Below are positions 1 through 12,528 of a stretch of 64,000 bases of DNA, one piece after another. The DNA lies in NCBI GenBank assembly GCA_900078405.1, contig FLTS01000001.1, positions 3,118,001-3,182,000 on the forward strand. Reading direction: 5' to 3'. The DNA is from an uncultured Stenotrophomonas sp. Its GTDB lineage: Bacteria; Pseudomonadota; Gammaproteobacteria; Xanthomonadales; Xanthomonadaceae. A program made the position numbers and the translations under genes. The notes below the pieces were generated by a model. That model did no database searches and was not told the DNA's origin. It worked only from the letters and a program-made list of their open reading frames with translations. The stretch's first letter is position 1, and each line of letters begins with the position of its first letter.

Positions 1-2320
<2,320 letters not shown>

Positions 2321-2328
2321 GGCGGGAT

Positions 2329-2408
2329 CGAGGAACGAGTGGAGAGTAACGAGCAACGAGTGGGGTCCGGAGGAATCTCGTTCCTCGTTACTCTCCACTC
2401 GTTCCTCG
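2329..2408. repeat. GAGGAACGAG-family inverted repeat between holC and valS
   Basis: Perfect 25-bp inverted repeat: 2329-2353 (core GAGGAACGAGTGGAGAG) and 2384-2408, with pairing extending inward past one mismatch. It fills most of the gap between the holC stop and the valS ATG. The first base of the left arm is only nine bases from the valS start, so the hairpin would cover its ribosome binding region. Confidence 0.92.
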
Positions 2409-2411
2409 CCG

Positions 2412-2840
2412 TTACATGTCGTGTTTGGTGAGCGCGTGGCCGGCGGCCTTGTACTGGCGCCAGCGCTCGCGCAGCGGTTCGCGTGCGGACGGGTCGGCCG
2501 GCACCACTTCCAGCACCCGCTCGCAGGCGCCGAGGTACGGCTCGTCGCGCAGGTTGATGACCAGCGGGCGCGTCGGTGCATCGGTGATGAGCGCGGCGAT
2601 CAGCACGATGGCCTCTTCCTCGTCCACGTCTTCGCCGACGATCTGGTGCGGGATGTAGGCGTCCGGGTCGAACGACCACAGCAGTTCGTCCAGTTCCTCG
2701 GCCTGTGCCGCGTCGCGCGCCAGCACCAGCGTGTACTGGCTGGCGTCGTTGGCCTTGCGCGCCAGCTCGCAGACCAGCTTCAGCGGCTCGGTCAGGAAGC
2801 GGGGCTTGGCGATCAGGTAGAAGTCGGCGCGTATGGTCAT
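2412..2840 (-). CDS. holC: DNA polymerase III chi subunit
   Basis: The chi subunit links the clamp-loader complex to single-stranded-DNA-binding protein at the replication fork. The 142-residue product begins [20 protein letters not shown] and contains [11 protein letters not shown] and the C-terminal half with [11 protein letters not shown], as expected for HolC (about 147 residues in E. coli). An in-frame ATG four codons upstream (2852) is possible; I prefer 2840 because family members begin close to the RADFYLI motif. The gene lies between pepA and valS on the same strand, the usual order in xanthomonads. The only odd thing is the repeat immediately after its stop codon. Confidence 0.93.
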   Translation of the reverse strand: MTIRADFYLIAKPRFLTEPLKLVCELARKANDASQYTLVLARDAAQAEELDELLWSFDPDAYIPHQIVGEDVDEEEAIVLIAALITDAPTRPLVINLRDEPYLGACERVLEVVPADPSAREPLRERWRQYKAAGHALTKHDM

Positions 2841-2942
2841 CAGGGCGGGCAACGGGGAACAGGGGGCGGGGAATGACGGTGCGGAGGCTGGATTGGGGAA
2901 CCGGTGCGGAAAACCTTCACTCCCGGCTCCCCATCCCCTGCT

Positions 2943-4430
2943 TCACGCAACCCGATCGAGCAGCCACTGCGCCAGCAGGCCCACCGGGCGGCCCGTTGCC
3001 ATGCCGCGCTTGCCTTCGTCGCTGGCCACGCCGGCGATGTCCAAGTGCGCCCAGCGCTGGCCTTCGGCGAAGCGCGACAGGAAGCAGCCGGCGGTGATGG
3101 CGCCGGCCCAGCGGCCGCCGATGTTGTAGACGTCGGCGAAGCTGGAATCCAGCATCGGCTGGTATTCGTCCCACAGCGGCAGGCGCCAGGCGCGGTCGAA
3201 CACGTGCTCGCCGGCGGCCAGCAGTTCGTTGGCCAAGTCGTCGTGCTTGCTCATCAGGCCGGCGGTCTGGTGGCCCAGTGCGACCATGCATGCGCCGGTG
3301 AGGGTGGCCACGTCGATCAATGCCTGCGGCTCGAAGCGCTGCGCATAGGTCAGCGCGTCGCACAGGATCAGGCGGCCCTCGGCGTCGGTGTTGCCGACTT
3401 CGATGGTCTTGCCGGACATCGAGGTGATCACGTCGGACGGACGGTAGGCGTTGCCGTCGATGGCGTTCTCCACCGCCGGCACGACCACGACCAGGTTCAG
3501 CGGAAGTTTCGCCTTCACCGCAGCGACGAAGGTGCCGATGACGTTGGCGCCGCCGCACATGTCGTACTTCATTTCGTCCATGGTGGCGGCGGGCTTGAGC
3601 GAGATGCCGCCCGCATCGAAGGTGATGCCCTTGCCGACCAGCACGTAGGGCCTGGCGTCGCCGCCGCTTGCCTGTGGCAAGCCGGTCCACTTCAGCACCA
3701 CCAGCTTCGGCCGGTTGGCCGAGCCGCGCGCCACGGCCAGCAGCGAGCCCATGCCGAGGGCTTCCATCTGCTGCTCGTCGAGGATTTCGGCCTCGGCGCC
3801 GTCGTGTTCGGCGGCGAACTTGACCGAGGAGGCGGCCAGATACGCCGGGGTGCACAGGTTCGGCGGCAGGTTGCCCAGCTCGCGCGCGTATTCGACGCCG
3901 GCGGCGATGGCCTGGCCCTGCGCCAGCGCGGTTTCGTCACTGCCGTGGATCGCCAGCGACTCCAGCCCCGGGGCGTCGGGCTTCTTCTTGCCCAGCGTGG
4001 CGGTGTAGCGGTAGCTGGCATGGTTGGCGGCGATCACTGCCTGGCGGATGTTCCATGCCGTGTCGCGGCCGGCCACCGCCAGCTCGGACAGGGTGAACAG
4101 CGCGCTGCGGGTGGCGCCGGTCTTGAGCGCGCGGGCGGCGTCGCCGACCGCCTTGAGGTACTGCGCCACGCCGAACTTGGCCGGGTCGCCGAGGCCGATG
4201 ACCAGCACCCGCGGCGCGGCCACGCCCGGCAGGTCGTGCAACAGCGCGGTATTGCCGGTCTTGCCGCCGACGTCGCCGCGCTCCACCAGCGCCGCGATGC
4301 GGCCGCCGCACGCGGCGTCCAGCGCCTGCGCGGCCGGCGACAGCGACTTGTCGGAGAAGGCGCCGACGACGATGCAATCGAAGCCGGCGGCGGCCGGGGC
4401 GGCGTGGTTCAGGGTGAATTGCAGAGACAT
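2943..4430 (-). CDS. pepA: Leucyl aminopeptidase (M17 family)
   Basis: Hexameric, two-metal cytosolic aminopeptidase that releases N-terminal residues; in E. coli PepA also binds DNA in Xer recombination and carAB control. The 495-residue product has an N-terminal macro-like domain and a C-terminal catalytic domain containing [16 protein letters not shown], the M17 signature [10 protein letters not shown] and the region [13 protein letters not shown]. These carry the expected Lys, Asp and Glu metal ligands. It is transcribed divergently from lptF across about 105 bp and is the first gene of a pepA-holC-valS run. The 102-bp gap to holC contains a G-rich/C-rich inverted repeat and no clear promoter. 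Nothing suggests damage. Confidence 0.96.
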   Translation of the reverse strand: MSLQFTLNHAAPAAAGFDCIVVGAFSDKSLSPAAQALDAACGGRIAALVERGDVGGKTGNTALLHDLPGVAAPRVLVIGLGDPAKFGVAQYLKAVGDAARALKTGATRSALFTLSELAVAGRDTAWNIRQAVIAANHASYRYTATLGKKKPDAPGLESLAIHGSDETALAQGQAIAAGVEYARELGNLPPNLCTPAYLAASSVKFAAEHDGAEAEILDEQQMEALGMGSLLAVARGSANRPKLVVLKWTGLPQASGGDARPYVLVGKGITFDAGGISLKPAATMDEMKYDMCGGANVIGTFVAAVKAKLPLNLVVVVPAVENAIDGNAYRPSDVITSMSGKTIEVGNTDAEGRLILCDALTYAQRFEPQALIDVATLTGACMVALGHQTAGLMSKHDDLANELLAAGEHVFDRAWRLPLWDEYQPMLDSSFADVYNIGGRWAGAITAGCFLSRFAEGQRWAHLDIAGVASDEGKRGMATGRPVGLLAQWLLDRVA

Positions 4431-4455
4431 TGATCAGATTCCATTGCCAAATCCG

Positions 4456-4461
4456 TACAAT
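4456..4461 (+). promoter_or_regulatory. Candidate -10 box (TACAAT) upstream of lptF
   Basis: A TACAAT hexamer lies 75 bp before the lptF start in the divergent pepA-lptF gap. The same hexamer recurs upstream of purL, glyA and the rib riboswitch in this window, which suggests it is the local sigma-70 -10 form. No -35 box at ideal spacing is obvious: TTGATC at 4430-4435 is 20 bp away. Prediction only. Confidence 0.4.
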
Positions 4462-4535
4462 CGCGGACTGTTTCCACCCAGCCGGGCCGGCCGGGCGCGC
4501 CGCGAACGAAACCGGGAGTTTAAACCACCGCCCCC

Positions 4536-5621
4536 ATGTCGAAGCTTGACCGCTACCTGCTGAGCGACTTCGTCCAGAGCTTTCTGGCCACCCTGACCGT
4601 GCTGCTGGTGGTGAGCGTGGGCGGGGTGCTGGTGGACATCCTCGGCCGCATCGCCGATGGCCGCCTGCCCGCCGGTCTGCTGCTGTCGCAGCTGGGCCTG
4701 CAGTTCATCGTCTACCTGCCGATCATTCTGCCGCTGGCGTTGCTGCTGGGGCTGGCGCTGGCCATCGCCCGGCTGTACCGCGACTCGGAGATGGCCGTGC
4801 TCACCGCGGTGGGCGTCGGCCCGAAACGGCTGCTGCGGCCGATCCTGATGCTGGTGCTGCCGGTGGTGGCGGTGATCGGCGCCTGCTCGCTATGGCTGGG
4901 GCCGTGGGCCGACCGCAGCGCCGAGACGATGGTCGAGAACGCCAGCCGCAGCGTGGTGGTGGCCGGGCTGGAGCCGGGCAAGTTCACCCAGTTGTCCGGC
5001 GGCGGCATCGTCTACCTGTCCTCGCTCAGCGAGGACGGCCTGGCGCTGGGCAAGATATTCATGCAGCGGCAGAAGGACGGGCGCATCGACGTGGTCACCG
5101 CCAATCGCGGTTCCATGTTCTTCGAGGGCGAGCGCCAGCGCTTTCTGCGGCTGGAGGACGGCTACCGGCTGGAAGGCCCGGCCGATGGCGAGCTGGACTA
5201 CCGGCTGATGCGCTATGCCAGCAACGAGGTGGCTCTGCCCGACCGTGACGAGCCGCGCAACCAGGACGACCCGGAGATGCTGCCGACCACGCGCCTGTTT
5301 GGCGACGAGCGCCCGGCGGCGCAGGCGCAGCTGCACTGGCGGATCACCCCGCCGCTGCTGGCGCTGGGCTTTGCCCTGCTGACCCTGCCGCTGGCGCGCA
5401 GCGCACCGCGGCAGCAGCGCTACGGCAGCATCATGCTGGCCTTCCTGGCCTACGTGGTGGGCGTCAGCATGATGATCAGCGGGCGGCAATGGCTGGCGAC
5501 CGGCAAGCTGCCGCCGGAGGCCGGGCTGTGGTGGTTGACGCTGCCGTTGCTGGCGTTGGCGACGTGGCTGTACTTCCGCGACGGCCGCCTGCGCCGCCGC
5601 CGGGCGAGGGCTGGCGCATGA
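4536..5621 (+). CDS. lptF: LPS export ABC transporter permease LptF
   Basis: Inner-membrane permease of the LptB2FGC complex, which extracts lipopolysaccharide and passes it to the LptA bridge. The 361-residue protein begins MSKLDRYLLSDFVQSFLATL. Membrane segments lie near residues 12-35, 55-75 and 95-125, followed by a periplasmic beta-jellyroll of about 150 residues and three C-terminal membrane segments. This is the LptF/LptG (YjgP/YjgQ) layout and length. Its stop overlaps the lptG start as ATGA, so the two are translationally coupled. It diverges from pepA, the standard gammaproteobacterial order. Confidence 0.95.
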   Translation: MSKLDRYLLSDFVQSFLATLTVLLVVSVGGVLVDILGRIADGRLPAGLLLSQLGLQFIVYLPIILPLALLLGLALAIARLYRDSEMAVLTAVGVGPKRLLRPILMLVLPVVAVIGACSLWLGPWADRSAETMVENASRSVVVAGLEPGKFTQLSGGGIVYLSSLSEDGLALGKIFMQRQKDGRIDVVTANRGSMFFEGERQRFLRLEDGYRLEGPADGELDYRLMRYASNEVALPDRDEPRNQDDPEMLPTTRLFGDERPAAQAQLHWRITPPLLALGFALLTLPLARSAPRQQRYGSIMLAFLAYVVGVSMMISGRQWLATGKLPPEAGLWWLTLPLLALATWLYFRDGRLRRRRARAGA

Positions 5622-6730
5622 GGCTGGCCCTCGCTCCGCGCATCCACGACCTCTACGTCGGCCGTAACGTGCTGGCCACGGTGCTGGTGGTCTGGCTGGT
5701 GCTGCTGGGGCTGGACGCGACCCTGGCGCTGTCCGGCGAGGCCAAGAATATCGGCACCGGCAGCTACACCTTCGGCCATGCAGTGGCGTGGACCGCCTAT
5801 ACCGTCCCGCGCCGCGCCTACACGCTGTTCCCGATGGCGGCGGTGATCGGCGCGCTGATGGGGCTGGGCCAGCTGGCGGCGACCTCGGAGCTGACCGCGC
5901 TGCGCGCGGTTGGCCTGTCACGGCGGCGCATCGCGCTGTCGGTGGCCATCGCGCTGTCGTTGCTGACCGCGATGATGGTGGTCAACGGCGAAACCCTGGC
6001 GCCGTGGGCGCAGGAAAAGGCCGACCTGCTCAAGGGCAGCGCCAAGTACGAGACCGACATGGCGGTGGCCCGCTATTCGGGCCTGTGGGCGCGCGAGGGC
6101 AACACCTTCCTCAATGCGCAGACCGGCGAGGAACAACTGGACGAAGGCGGCAGGAGCCGCCTGCTGCTGCACGACGTGCGCCTGTACCGGCTGGATGCCG
6201 ACGGCCGCCTGGCGAGCCTGACCCATGCAGCCACCGCACGGCACGACACCAACGGCTGGACGCTGGAGCAGGTGCGCCGCGACCGTTTCGGCGAGCGTTC
6301 GGCGACGCGGCAGACGGTGGCCAGCGAGCGCTGGGATTCGCGGCTGGACGCCGCTGCGCTGGCTTCCGGGCTGGTCAAGCCGCGCAGCCTGAGTGCCGCC
6401 GAACTGCGCAGCAACATCGAATACCGCAAGCGCAACGGCCTGGATGCCCGCGACTACGAAGACACCTACTGGAGCCGCTGGTTCTATCCGGTCAACGTGC
6501 TGGCGCTGTGCCTGGCGGCGGTGCCATTCGCGTTCGGATCGCTGCGCAGCGGTGGCATGGGCAAGCGCCTGTTCCTGGGCATGCTGTTCGCGCTGGGCTT
6601 CCTGTTGTTGCAGATGTTCTTCGGGCGCATGGCCGGCGCGTTGAAGTTCGATTACCGCATTGCCTACGCGTTGCCGCCGATCGTGATGCTGGCCGTGTCC
6701 GGGTGGCTGTTCCGGCGGCGCTCGAGCTGA
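5618..6730 (+). CDS. lptG: LPS export ABC transporter permease LptG
   Basis: Second permease of the LptB2FGC lipopolysaccharide extractor; it pairs with LptF. I chose the ATG at 5618 (MRLALAPRIHDLYVGRNVLA) because it overlaps the lptF stop by four bases and gives the usual length of 370 residues. Membrane segments lie near residues 15-40, 60-80 and 95-125. A periplasmic jellyroll follows, with the conserved YSRWFYPVNVLALCLAAVPF type segment at the start of the C-terminal membrane half. A REP element starts 17 bp after the stop. The opposing RDD gene ends beyond that element, so the two genes converge on it. Confidence 0.95.
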   Translation: MRLALAPRIHDLYVGRNVLATVLVVWLVLLGLDATLALSGEAKNIGTGSYTFGHAVAWTAYTVPRRAYTLFPMAAVIGALMGLGQLAATSELTALRAVGLSRRRIALSVAIALSLLTAMMVVNGETLAPWAQEKADLLKGSAKYETDMAVARYSGLWAREGNTFLNAQTGEEQLDEGGRSRLLLHDVRLYRLDADGRLASLTHAATARHDTNGWTLEQVRRDRFGERSATRQTVASERWDSRLDAAALASGLVKPRSLSAAELRSNIEYRKRNGLDARDYEDTYWSRWFYPVNVLALCLAAVPFAFGSLRSGGMGKRLFLGMLFALGFLLLQMFFGRMAGALKFDYRIAYALPPIVMLAVSGWLFRRRSS

Positions 6731-6747
6731 CGAATCCGCATATTGTC

Positions 6748-6815
6748 GTAGGAGCGACGTGAGTCGCGACCGAGGCTTTCCCGGGGAAGCCCATCGCGAC
6801 TTACATCGCTCCTGC
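6748..6815. repeat. GTAG REP pair (GCGAC-arm type)
   Basis: The element begins with GTAG at 6748 and has a first palindrome (GCGACGTGAGTCGC). A linker with TTTCCCGGGGAAGCCCAT follows, and then a second, degenerate copy of the arm in inverse orientation ending CGCTCCTGC. It occupies the convergent gap between lptG and the RDD gene, where a REP pair could act as a bidirectional barrier or terminator. The same linker occurs in REP pairs with different arms elsewhere in the window. Confidence 0.85.
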
Positions 6816-6829
6816 GAAAACCGGCGAGG

Positions 6830-7303
6830 TCAACTTTCCTTGGGTATGCGTACCAGCCAGGTTCCGCTGAACCGGTCGTGCCACGTCAGCCTGTCACGGT
6901 CGAACAGTGCCCACCAGAACCCCAACCCGCCGCACAGCAGCGACAGCGTGCCCATCGCGTAGCGCTTCCACAGCATGGTCCACGTCGGCGCCTGCCCGTC
7001 CGCCATGCGCAGTTGCAGGCGCCACGGGCGCATGCCCAGGGTCTGGCCGCCGAACCTCCAGCTGAAGGTGGCGTACAGCCCGCTCGCCACCCAGCAGCAC
7101 AGCCACAGCAGCCAGCCCAGCAGGCTGTAGGGAGCGATGTTGTGGTGGGTATCACCGCCGTTCACGGCCACGTCCAGCAGCACGAACGGCACCGCGACGA
7201 GCATCCACAGGGCCAGCGACGGCCAGAAATCGTAGAACAGCGACAGCAGGCGCCGGACCAGCAGTGGCAAGGGGCGCGGGGCGGGAAGGGAGGAATCGGT
7301 CAT
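6830..7303 (-). CDS. RDD family membrane protein
   Basis: Small integral membrane protein of unknown function; RDD proteins have been linked to ion or osmotic stress transport in some bacteria. The product is 157 residues from the ATG at 7303 (MTDSSLPAPRPLPLLVRRLL). Two hydrophobic segments lie near residues 25-50 and 60-85. A conserved GGQTLGMRPWRLQL motif follows, then a third hydrophobic stretch, and the family-typical DRFSGTWLV ending at the C-terminus. A longer upstream reading is open, but it contains no plausible start and runs into the dsbC leader. It is divergent from dsbC and convergent with lptG. Confidence 0.85.
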   Translation of the reverse strand: MTDSSLPAPRPLPLLVRRLLSLFYDFWPSLALWMLVAVPFVLLDVAVNGGDTHHNIAPYSLLGWLLWLCCWVASGLYATFSWRFGGQTLGMRPWRLQLRMADGQAPTWTMLWKRYAMGTLSLLCGGLGFWWALFDRDRLTWHDRFSGTWLVRIPKES

Positions 7304-7403
7304 CGCGCGAGGATAAGGCTTTCGCGCGCCGGTGATGAACGGTGGACCGTCCCGGCACCTCCGGTATGCGAGAATCCGCCGGTTCCTCCACCGTGGGTTG
7401 CCG

Positions 7404-8264
7404 ATGTTCCGACTTGCCATTGCCGCGCTGCTGGGCGCAATCAGCCTTTCCGCCTGCGCGCAGCAGCCCGCATCCCCCGTGGCCGGGGCTGCCGCGCCGG
7501 CCGCCGACAGCGCCGCAGACAAGCGCGTGCGCGAGGCCCTCAAACAGCTGGACCCGAACTTCGCGCCGGACTACATCGGCGCCGCGCCATTCCCCGGCTT
7601 CCGCGAAGTGGTGGTATCCGGGCAGGTGCTGTACGTCACCGACGACGGCCGCTACCTGATGCAATCCCAGCCCTACGACATCGAGAAGCGGGCGATGGCC
7701 ACCAGCACCGGCCTGCTGGCCCACCGCCGCACGCTGCTGGCCTCGCTGCCGCATGCCGACCGTATCGTGTTCGCGCCGCCGAACGCCAAGTACACCATCA
7801 GCGTGTTCACCGACATCGAGTGCGGCTATTGCCGCAAGCTGCACCAGGACATCGCCGAGCTGAACCGGCAGGGCATTGCGGTCGAGTACCTTGCCTTCCC
7901 GCGCATGGGCCTGGGCAGCAAGGACTACACCGACATGATCTCGGTCTGGTGCGCCGACGACCGCAAGGCGGCGCAGACCGACGCCGTGGCCGCGGGCACC
8001 GGATGATCGCGCACCTCGATGACCTGGCGCAGCCTGTCCGACGACCGCAAGGCGGCGCTGACCGCGGCCAAGGCCGACCGGCCGGTGGCGGCCAAATCCT
8101 GCACCAACCCGGTGGCGATGCAGTACAACCTCGGCCAGCAGCTGGGCATCAGCGGCACCCCGGCGATCTTCGCCGCCGACGGCTCGCAGCTGGGTGGCTA
8201 CCTGCCGCCGGCACAGCTCAAGGCGGCGCTGGAAAAGCTGCCCGGCGCGGCCGGCAGCCCCTGA
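7404..8264 (+). pseudogene. dsbC: DsbC-type disulfide isomerase, interrupted by an in-frame stop in an 84-bp insertion
   Basis: Periplasmic thiol:disulfide isomerase homologue. The ATG at 7404 begins MFRLAIAALLGAISLSAC, a lipoprotein signal with lipobox LSAC. The N-terminal dimerisation domain follows, then the thioredoxin fold with active site CGYC at about residue 140. After WCADDRKAA the reading frame meets TGA at 8004-8006. The same frame reopens and restores family sequence from DDRKAALTAAK through SCTNPVAMQYNLGQQLG and the cis-proline loop GTPAIF to 8264. A 20-bp direct repeat (7955-7974 and 8039-8058) brackets the extra DNA, so the stop lies in an insertion of exactly 84 bp. The truncated 200-residue product would lack half of the catalytic fold. 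Confidence 0.85.
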
Positions 8265-8375
8265 GCCGGGAAACGGCGGCCGGGTGATGCTGTTGGGGGT
8301 TGCGCCATCGGTGGCGGCAATCCTTCGGGCCATCGGTGGGCGATGGCGGCGGCAAGCCTGCCAGGCGCCTTCCCC

Positions 8376-8444
8376 GTAGATGCGGGCTTGCCCCGCATGA
8401 AGTTTTCCCGGCAGAGCCCCATGCGGGGCAAGCCCCGCACCTGC
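8376..8444. repeat. GTAG REP pair (GCGGGGC-arm type)
   Basis: GTAG at 8376 opens a palindrome of the GCGGGCTTGCCCCGC type. A linker with TTTTCCCGGCAGAGCCCCAT follows, and then an inverted second copy ending GCACCTGC. It lies in the 263-bp gap between the dsbC remnant and purL, upstream of the purL -10 box. Apart from this element and the purL promoter, the gap holds nothing I can interpret. Confidence 0.85.
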
Positions 8445-8488
8445 AAGATGTCGCCGGCGGGTGTTCCAGCTCACGGCGCCGGCTCCGG

Positions 8489-8494
8489 TACAAT
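8489..8494 (+). promoter_or_regulatory. Candidate -10 box (TACAAT) upstream of purL
   Basis: TACAAT lies 34 bp before the purL ATG and just after a REP pair, in the same GGTACAATG context as the rib leader. No convincing -35 hexamer is visible. Predicted by resemblance to the other TACAAT boxes in the window. Confidence 0.45.
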
Positions 8495-8527
8495 GACCGG
8501 CCCGACTCCCACATGAGTTAGCCGGAC

Positions 8528-11500
8528 ATGATCGTCCTCGAGGGCGCAGCCGCCCTTTCGTCGTTCCGCCGCGAACGTCTTGAATCCCGCCTGCAGTCCA
8601 TCGCCGCCGATCTGCGCATTGCCGGGGCCTGGCACGTCTATTTCACCCGGGCCGCCGACGTGGCGGCCGTCGACCAGGCCACGCTCGGCCGCATCCTGCA
8701 GGGCCAGCCGCAGCCGGCCGACCGCGCCGCCGGCGCGGTGTCGCGCTACGTGGTGCCGCGGCTGGGCACGCTGTCGCCGTGGTCGAGCAAGGCCACCGAA
8801 CTGGTGCGTGGCGCCGGTTTGCCGATCCAGCGCGTCGAGCGCGGTACCCGCATCGACCTGACGGGTTGGCCGTCCGACCCGGCGCAGCAGTCCGCCGTCG
8901 CCAAGCTGCTGCACGATCCGATGACCCAGTCGCTGCTGGCCGACATCGCACAGGCGCAGGCATTGTTCGACAGCCCGGCGCGCAAGCCGCTGGAGCGCAT
9001 CGCGCTGGCCGACCTGGAGCGCGCCAACAAGCGCCTTGGCCTGGCGCTGGCCGACGACGAGATCGACTACCTGCGCCAGCGCTACGCCGAGCTGGGTCGC
9101 GACCCGTCCGACGTCGAGCTGATGATGTTCGCGCAGGCCAAATCCGAGCACTGCCGGCACAAGATCTTCAACGCCAGCTGGAGCATCGACGGGCAGGAGC
9201 AGGACCGCTCGCTGTTCCGCATGATCAAGCACACCCACCAGCAGACCCCGCAGCACACGCTGAGCGCCTACAGCGACAACGCGGCGGTGATCGAGGGCGA
9301 GCCGGCCGCGCGTTACCGCCCGGACCCGGCCAGCGGCCGCTACCGCAGCGAAGCGGTGGTACCCAGCGCGTTCCAGATCAAGGTGGAAACCCACAACCAC
9401 CCGACCGCGATCGCACCGTTCCCCGGCGCCTCGACCGGCGCCGGCGGCGAAATCCGCGACGAAGGCGCGACCGGGCGCGGCTCCAAGCCCAAGGCCGGCC
9501 TGACCGGCTTCTCGGTGTCGCACCTGCGCATCCCGACGCTGCCGCAGCCCTGGGAAGCGCCGCGCGCGCTGAATCCGCGCATGGCGCCGGCGCTGGACAT
9601 CATGCTCGACGGCCCGCTCGGCGGCGCCGCATTCAACAACGAGTTCGGCCGCCCGAACCTGCTGGGCTACTTCCGCAGCTTCGAGCTGCCGGAAGAGGGC
9701 ATCACCCGTGCCTACGACAAGCCGATCATGCTTGCCGGCGGTCTCGGCGCGATCGATCGCGTGCAGGTGGACAAGCTGCAGCTGCAGGCCGGCGACGTGG
9801 TGATCGTGCTCGGCGGCCCGGCGATGCTGATCGGCCTGGGCGGCGGCGCGGCCTCGTCGGTGGCCTCCGGCGAGAGTGCCGAAGACCTCGATTTCGCCAG
9901 CGTGCAGCGCGACAACCCGGAAATGGAGCGCCGCTGCCAGGAAGTCATCGACCGCTGTGTGGCGATGGGCGAGGGCAACCCCATCAAGTTCTTCCACGAC
10001 GTCGGTGCCGGTGGCCTGTCCAACGCGATCCCGGAATTGCTGCACGACTCGGGCGTGGGCGGCGTGATCGACCTGGGCAAGGTGCCCACCGACGACCCCT
10101 CGCTGTCGCCGCTGGAGCTGTGGTGCAACGAATCGCAGGAGCGCTACGTGCTGGGCATCCCGGCCGGACGGCTGGACGAATTCGCCGCGATCTGCGCGCG
10201 CGAGCGCTGCCCGTTCGCCGCGGTGGGCGTCGCCACCGCCGAGGAGCGGCTGGTCGTGGGGTATGGCGCAACGGTTGAAAGTGTCTATGGCAGCGCTGCC
10301 GCGACTGATACCCCCGGCCCGGCGCAGCGCGCCGGGCGTTCGGACGAGCCGCACGGCAGTGCCGCGCAAGCGGCTCATCCTCACCCAATCGACCTGCCGA
10401 TGGACGTGCTGTTCGGCAAGGCGCCGAAGATGCACCGCGACACCGCGCACCCGGCCGCGCCGCGCTGGCCGCAGCTGAAGACCGCCGGCATCGACCTGCG
10501 CGAGGCGGGCCTGCGGGTGCTGGCGCATCCGACCGTGGCGGCCAAGAGCTTCCTCGTCACCATCGGCGATCGCAGCGTCGGCGGCCTGACCGCGCGCGAG
10601 CAGATGATCGGCCCGTGGCAGCTGCCGATGGCCGATGTCGCCATCACCCTGGCCGGTTTCGATACCTATGCCGGCGAGGCGATGGCCATTGGCGAGCGCA
10701 CCCCGCTGGCGCTGCTCGATGCCGCCGCCTCGGCGCGCATGGCCGTGGGCGAAGCGATCACCAACCTGTGTGCCGCGCCGGTGGCGTCGCTGGACACGGT
10801 GAAGCTGTCGGCGAACTGGATGGCCGCCTGCGGCCACGGTGGCGAAGACGCGCTGCTGTATGACGCGGTGAAGGCCGTGGGCATGGAACTGTGCCCGGCG
10901 CTGGACATCAGTATCCCGGTGGGCAAGGACTCGCTGTCGATGCAGGCGCAGTGGCAGGCCGATGGCGCGACCGAAAAATCGGTGTCGCCGGTGTCGCTGG
11001 TGATTTCCGCGTTCGCGCCGGTGGTCGATGCGCGCCGGCAGCTGACGCCGCTGCTCGACCGCGAGGCCGACAGCGAGCTGTGGCTGATCGGCCTCGGCGG
11101 CGGCAAGCAGCGGCTGGGCGGTTCGATCCTCGCGCAGACCCAGGCCGACCACTCGGCGCTGCCGGCATTCGGCGGTGAAGTACCGGATCTGGACGACCCG
11201 CAGCGCCTGCGCGCGTTCTTCGAACTGATCCGCGACGCGCGTGAAGCCGGCCTGCTGCTGGCCTACCACGACCGCAGCGACGGCGGCGCCTTCGCCGCGT
11301 TGTGTGAGATGGCCTTCGCCTCGCGCCGCGGCCTGGACATCGTGCTCGATGCCTGGGGTGACGACCCGTTCCGCAGCCTGTTCAACGAGGAGCTGGGTGC
11401 GATCGTGCAGGTTGCCAACGACGACCGCGCCGCCTTCGCCGATCTGGTCGAGCGCCACGCGCTGACCGAATGCGCGCAGCGCATCGCGCGGCCGACCACC

Positions 11501-12496
11501 GCGCCGGTGGTGCGCGTGCAACTGGCCGGCGAGAGCCTGGTCGAGTGGCGCTGGGAGGAGCTGTTCGACGCATGGTGGTCGGTGACCCATGCCATGCAGA
11601 AGCTGCGCGACAACCCGGAAGCGGCCGAGCAGGAACGCGCGATTGCACGCGACTTCAACGCGCCGGGCTTGAAGCCGAAGCCAGCGTTCGATCCAGCCGA
11701 GGATGTCGCCGCGCCCTTCATCGCCAGCGGCGAACGGCCGAAGGTGGCGATCCTGCGCGAGCAGGGCGTCAACGGCCAGATCGAGATGGCCAACATCTTC
11801 GAGCGCGCCGGCTTCGATGCCTATGACGTGCACATGAGCGACCTGATCGAAGGCCGCGTGCAACTGGCCGATTTCCGCGGCGTGGCTGCCTGCGGCGGCT
11901 TCAGCTACGGCGACGTGCTGGGCGCGGGCCGTGGCTGGGCCACGTCCATCCTCGAACGCCCGGCACTGCGCGCGCAGTTCGCCGCGTTCTTCGCGCGCCC
12001 GGATACCTTCGCGCTGGGTGTGTGCAATGGCTGCCAGATGATGAGCCAGCTCAAGGCCATCATCCCCGGCGCGGAGCACTGGCCGACCTTCCTGCGTAAC
12101 CGCAGCGAGCAGTTCGAGGCCCGCACCGCGCTGTTGGAGGTGGTGGAATCGCCGTCGATCCTGCTGCGCGGTATGGCCGGCTCGCGGCTGCCGGTGGCGG
12201 TGGCGCACGGCGAGGGTCGTGCCGAGTTCGACGGTGCGATCGACCAGGCCGCCGCCAACATCGCACTGCGCTACGTCGATGGCGACGGCAGGGTGGCCAC
12301 GCAGTACCCGCTGAACCCGAACGGCTCGCCGGACGGCATTACCGGCCTGACCACCCGCGATGGCCGCGTCACCATCCTGATGCCGCACCCTGAACGCACC
12401 CCGCGCAGCATCAACCTGAGCTGGGCGCCCAAGGGCTGGGGCGAGGATTCGCCGTGGTTGCGCATGTTCCGCAACGCGCGGGTATGGTGCGGCTGA
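8528..12496 (+). CDS. purL: Phosphoribosylformylglycinamidine synthase (large PurL)
   Basis: Fourth step of de novo purine synthesis: ATP- and glutamine-dependent conversion of FGAR to FGAM. The 1322-residue single-chain form has an N-terminal PurS-like domain, then a linker. Two AIR-synthase-like halves follow, with [20 protein letters not shown] near residue 280 and [20 protein letters not shown] near residue 685. The C-terminal class I glutaminase has the nucleophile in [10 protein letters not shown] and the His/Glu pair in [10 protein letters not shown]. One oddity is an Ala/Pro/Gly-rich stretch of about 35-40 residues (580-618) just before [14 protein letters not shown], encoded by palindromic DNA (see findings). 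The frame stays open, so the protein should still work. Confidence 0.97.
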   Translation: MIVLEGAAALSSFRRERLESRLQSIAADLRIAGAWHVYFTRAADVAAVDQATLGRILQGQPQPADRAAGAVSRYVVPRLGTLSPWSSKATELVRGAGLPIQRVERGTRIDLTGWPSDPAQQSAVAKLLHDPMTQSLLADIAQAQALFDSPARKPLERIALADLERANKRLGLALADDEIDYLRQRYAELGRDPSDVELMMFAQAKSEHCRHKIFNASWSIDGQEQDRSLFRMIKHTHQQTPQHTLSAYSDNAAVIEGEPAARYRPDPASGRYRSEAVVPSAFQIKVETHNHPTAIAPFPGASTGAGGEIRDEGATGRGSKPKAGLTGFSVSHLRIPTLPQPWEAPRALNPRMAPALDIMLDGPLGGAAFNNEFGRPNLLGYFRSFELPEEGITRAYDKPIMLAGGLGAIDRVQVDKLQLQAGDVVIVLGGPAMLIGLGGGAASSVASGESAEDLDFASVQRDNPEMERRCQEVIDRCVAMGEGNPIKFFHDVGAGGLSNAIPELLHDSGVGGVIDLGKVPTDDPSLSPLELWCNESQERYVLGIPAGRLDEFAAICARERCPFAAVGVATAEERLVVGYGATVESVYGSAAATDTPGPAQRAGRSDEPHGSAAQAAHPHPIDLPMDVLFGKAPKMHRDTAHPAAPRWPQLKTAGIDLREAGLRVLAHPTVAAKSFLVTIGDRSVGGLTAREQMIGPWQLPMADVAITLAGFDTYAGEAMAIGERTPLALLDAAASARMAVGEAITNLCAAPVASLDTVKLSANWMAACGHGGEDALLYDAVKAVGMELCPALDISIPVGKDSLSMQAQWQADGATEKSVSPVSLVISAFAPVVDARRQLTPLLDREADSELWLIGLGGGKQRLGGSILAQTQADHSALPAFGGEVPDLDDPQRLRAFFELIRDAREAGLLLAYHDRSDGGAFAALCEMAFASRRGLDIVLDAWGDDPFRSLFNEELGAIVQVANDDRAAFADLVERHALTECAQRIARPTTAPVVRVQLAGESLVEWRWEELFDAWWSVTHAMQKLRDNPEAAEQERAIARDFNAPGLKPKPAFDPAEDVAAPFIASGERPKVAILREQGVNGQIEMANIFERAGFDAYDVHMSDLIEGRVQLADFRGVAACGGFSYGDVLGAGRGWATSILERPALRAQFAAFFARPDTFALGVCNGCQMMSQLKAIIPGAEHWPTFLRNRSEQFEARTALLEVVESPSILLRGMAGSRLPVAVAHGEGRAEFDGAIDQAAANIALRYVDGDGRVATQYPLNPNGSPDGITGLTTRDGRVTILMPHPERTPRSINLSWAPKGWGEDSPWLRMFRNARVWCG

Positions 12497-12508
12497 GCCA
12501 TACCCCAG

Positions 12509-12528
12509 GCGCCGGGCCAGCCCGGCGC
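12509..12528 (+). terminator. GC hairpin after purL
   Basis: Perfect 8-bp stem GCGCCGGG/CCCGGCGC with a 4-base loop, 12 bp after the purL stop. No T-tract follows, so it is a weak or Rho-dependent terminator candidate at best. Its arm and the following CCCGGCGCAGCG recur in the palindromic insert inside purL, so it may instead be a repeat fragment. Confidence 0.4.

Noticed and set aside
8004..8006. TGA in dsbC read as selenocysteine or programmed readthrough
   Set aside because: The stop is in inserted DNA not found in the family, the position is not a catalytic Cys, and no selenocysteine insertion hairpin or sel gene is seen.
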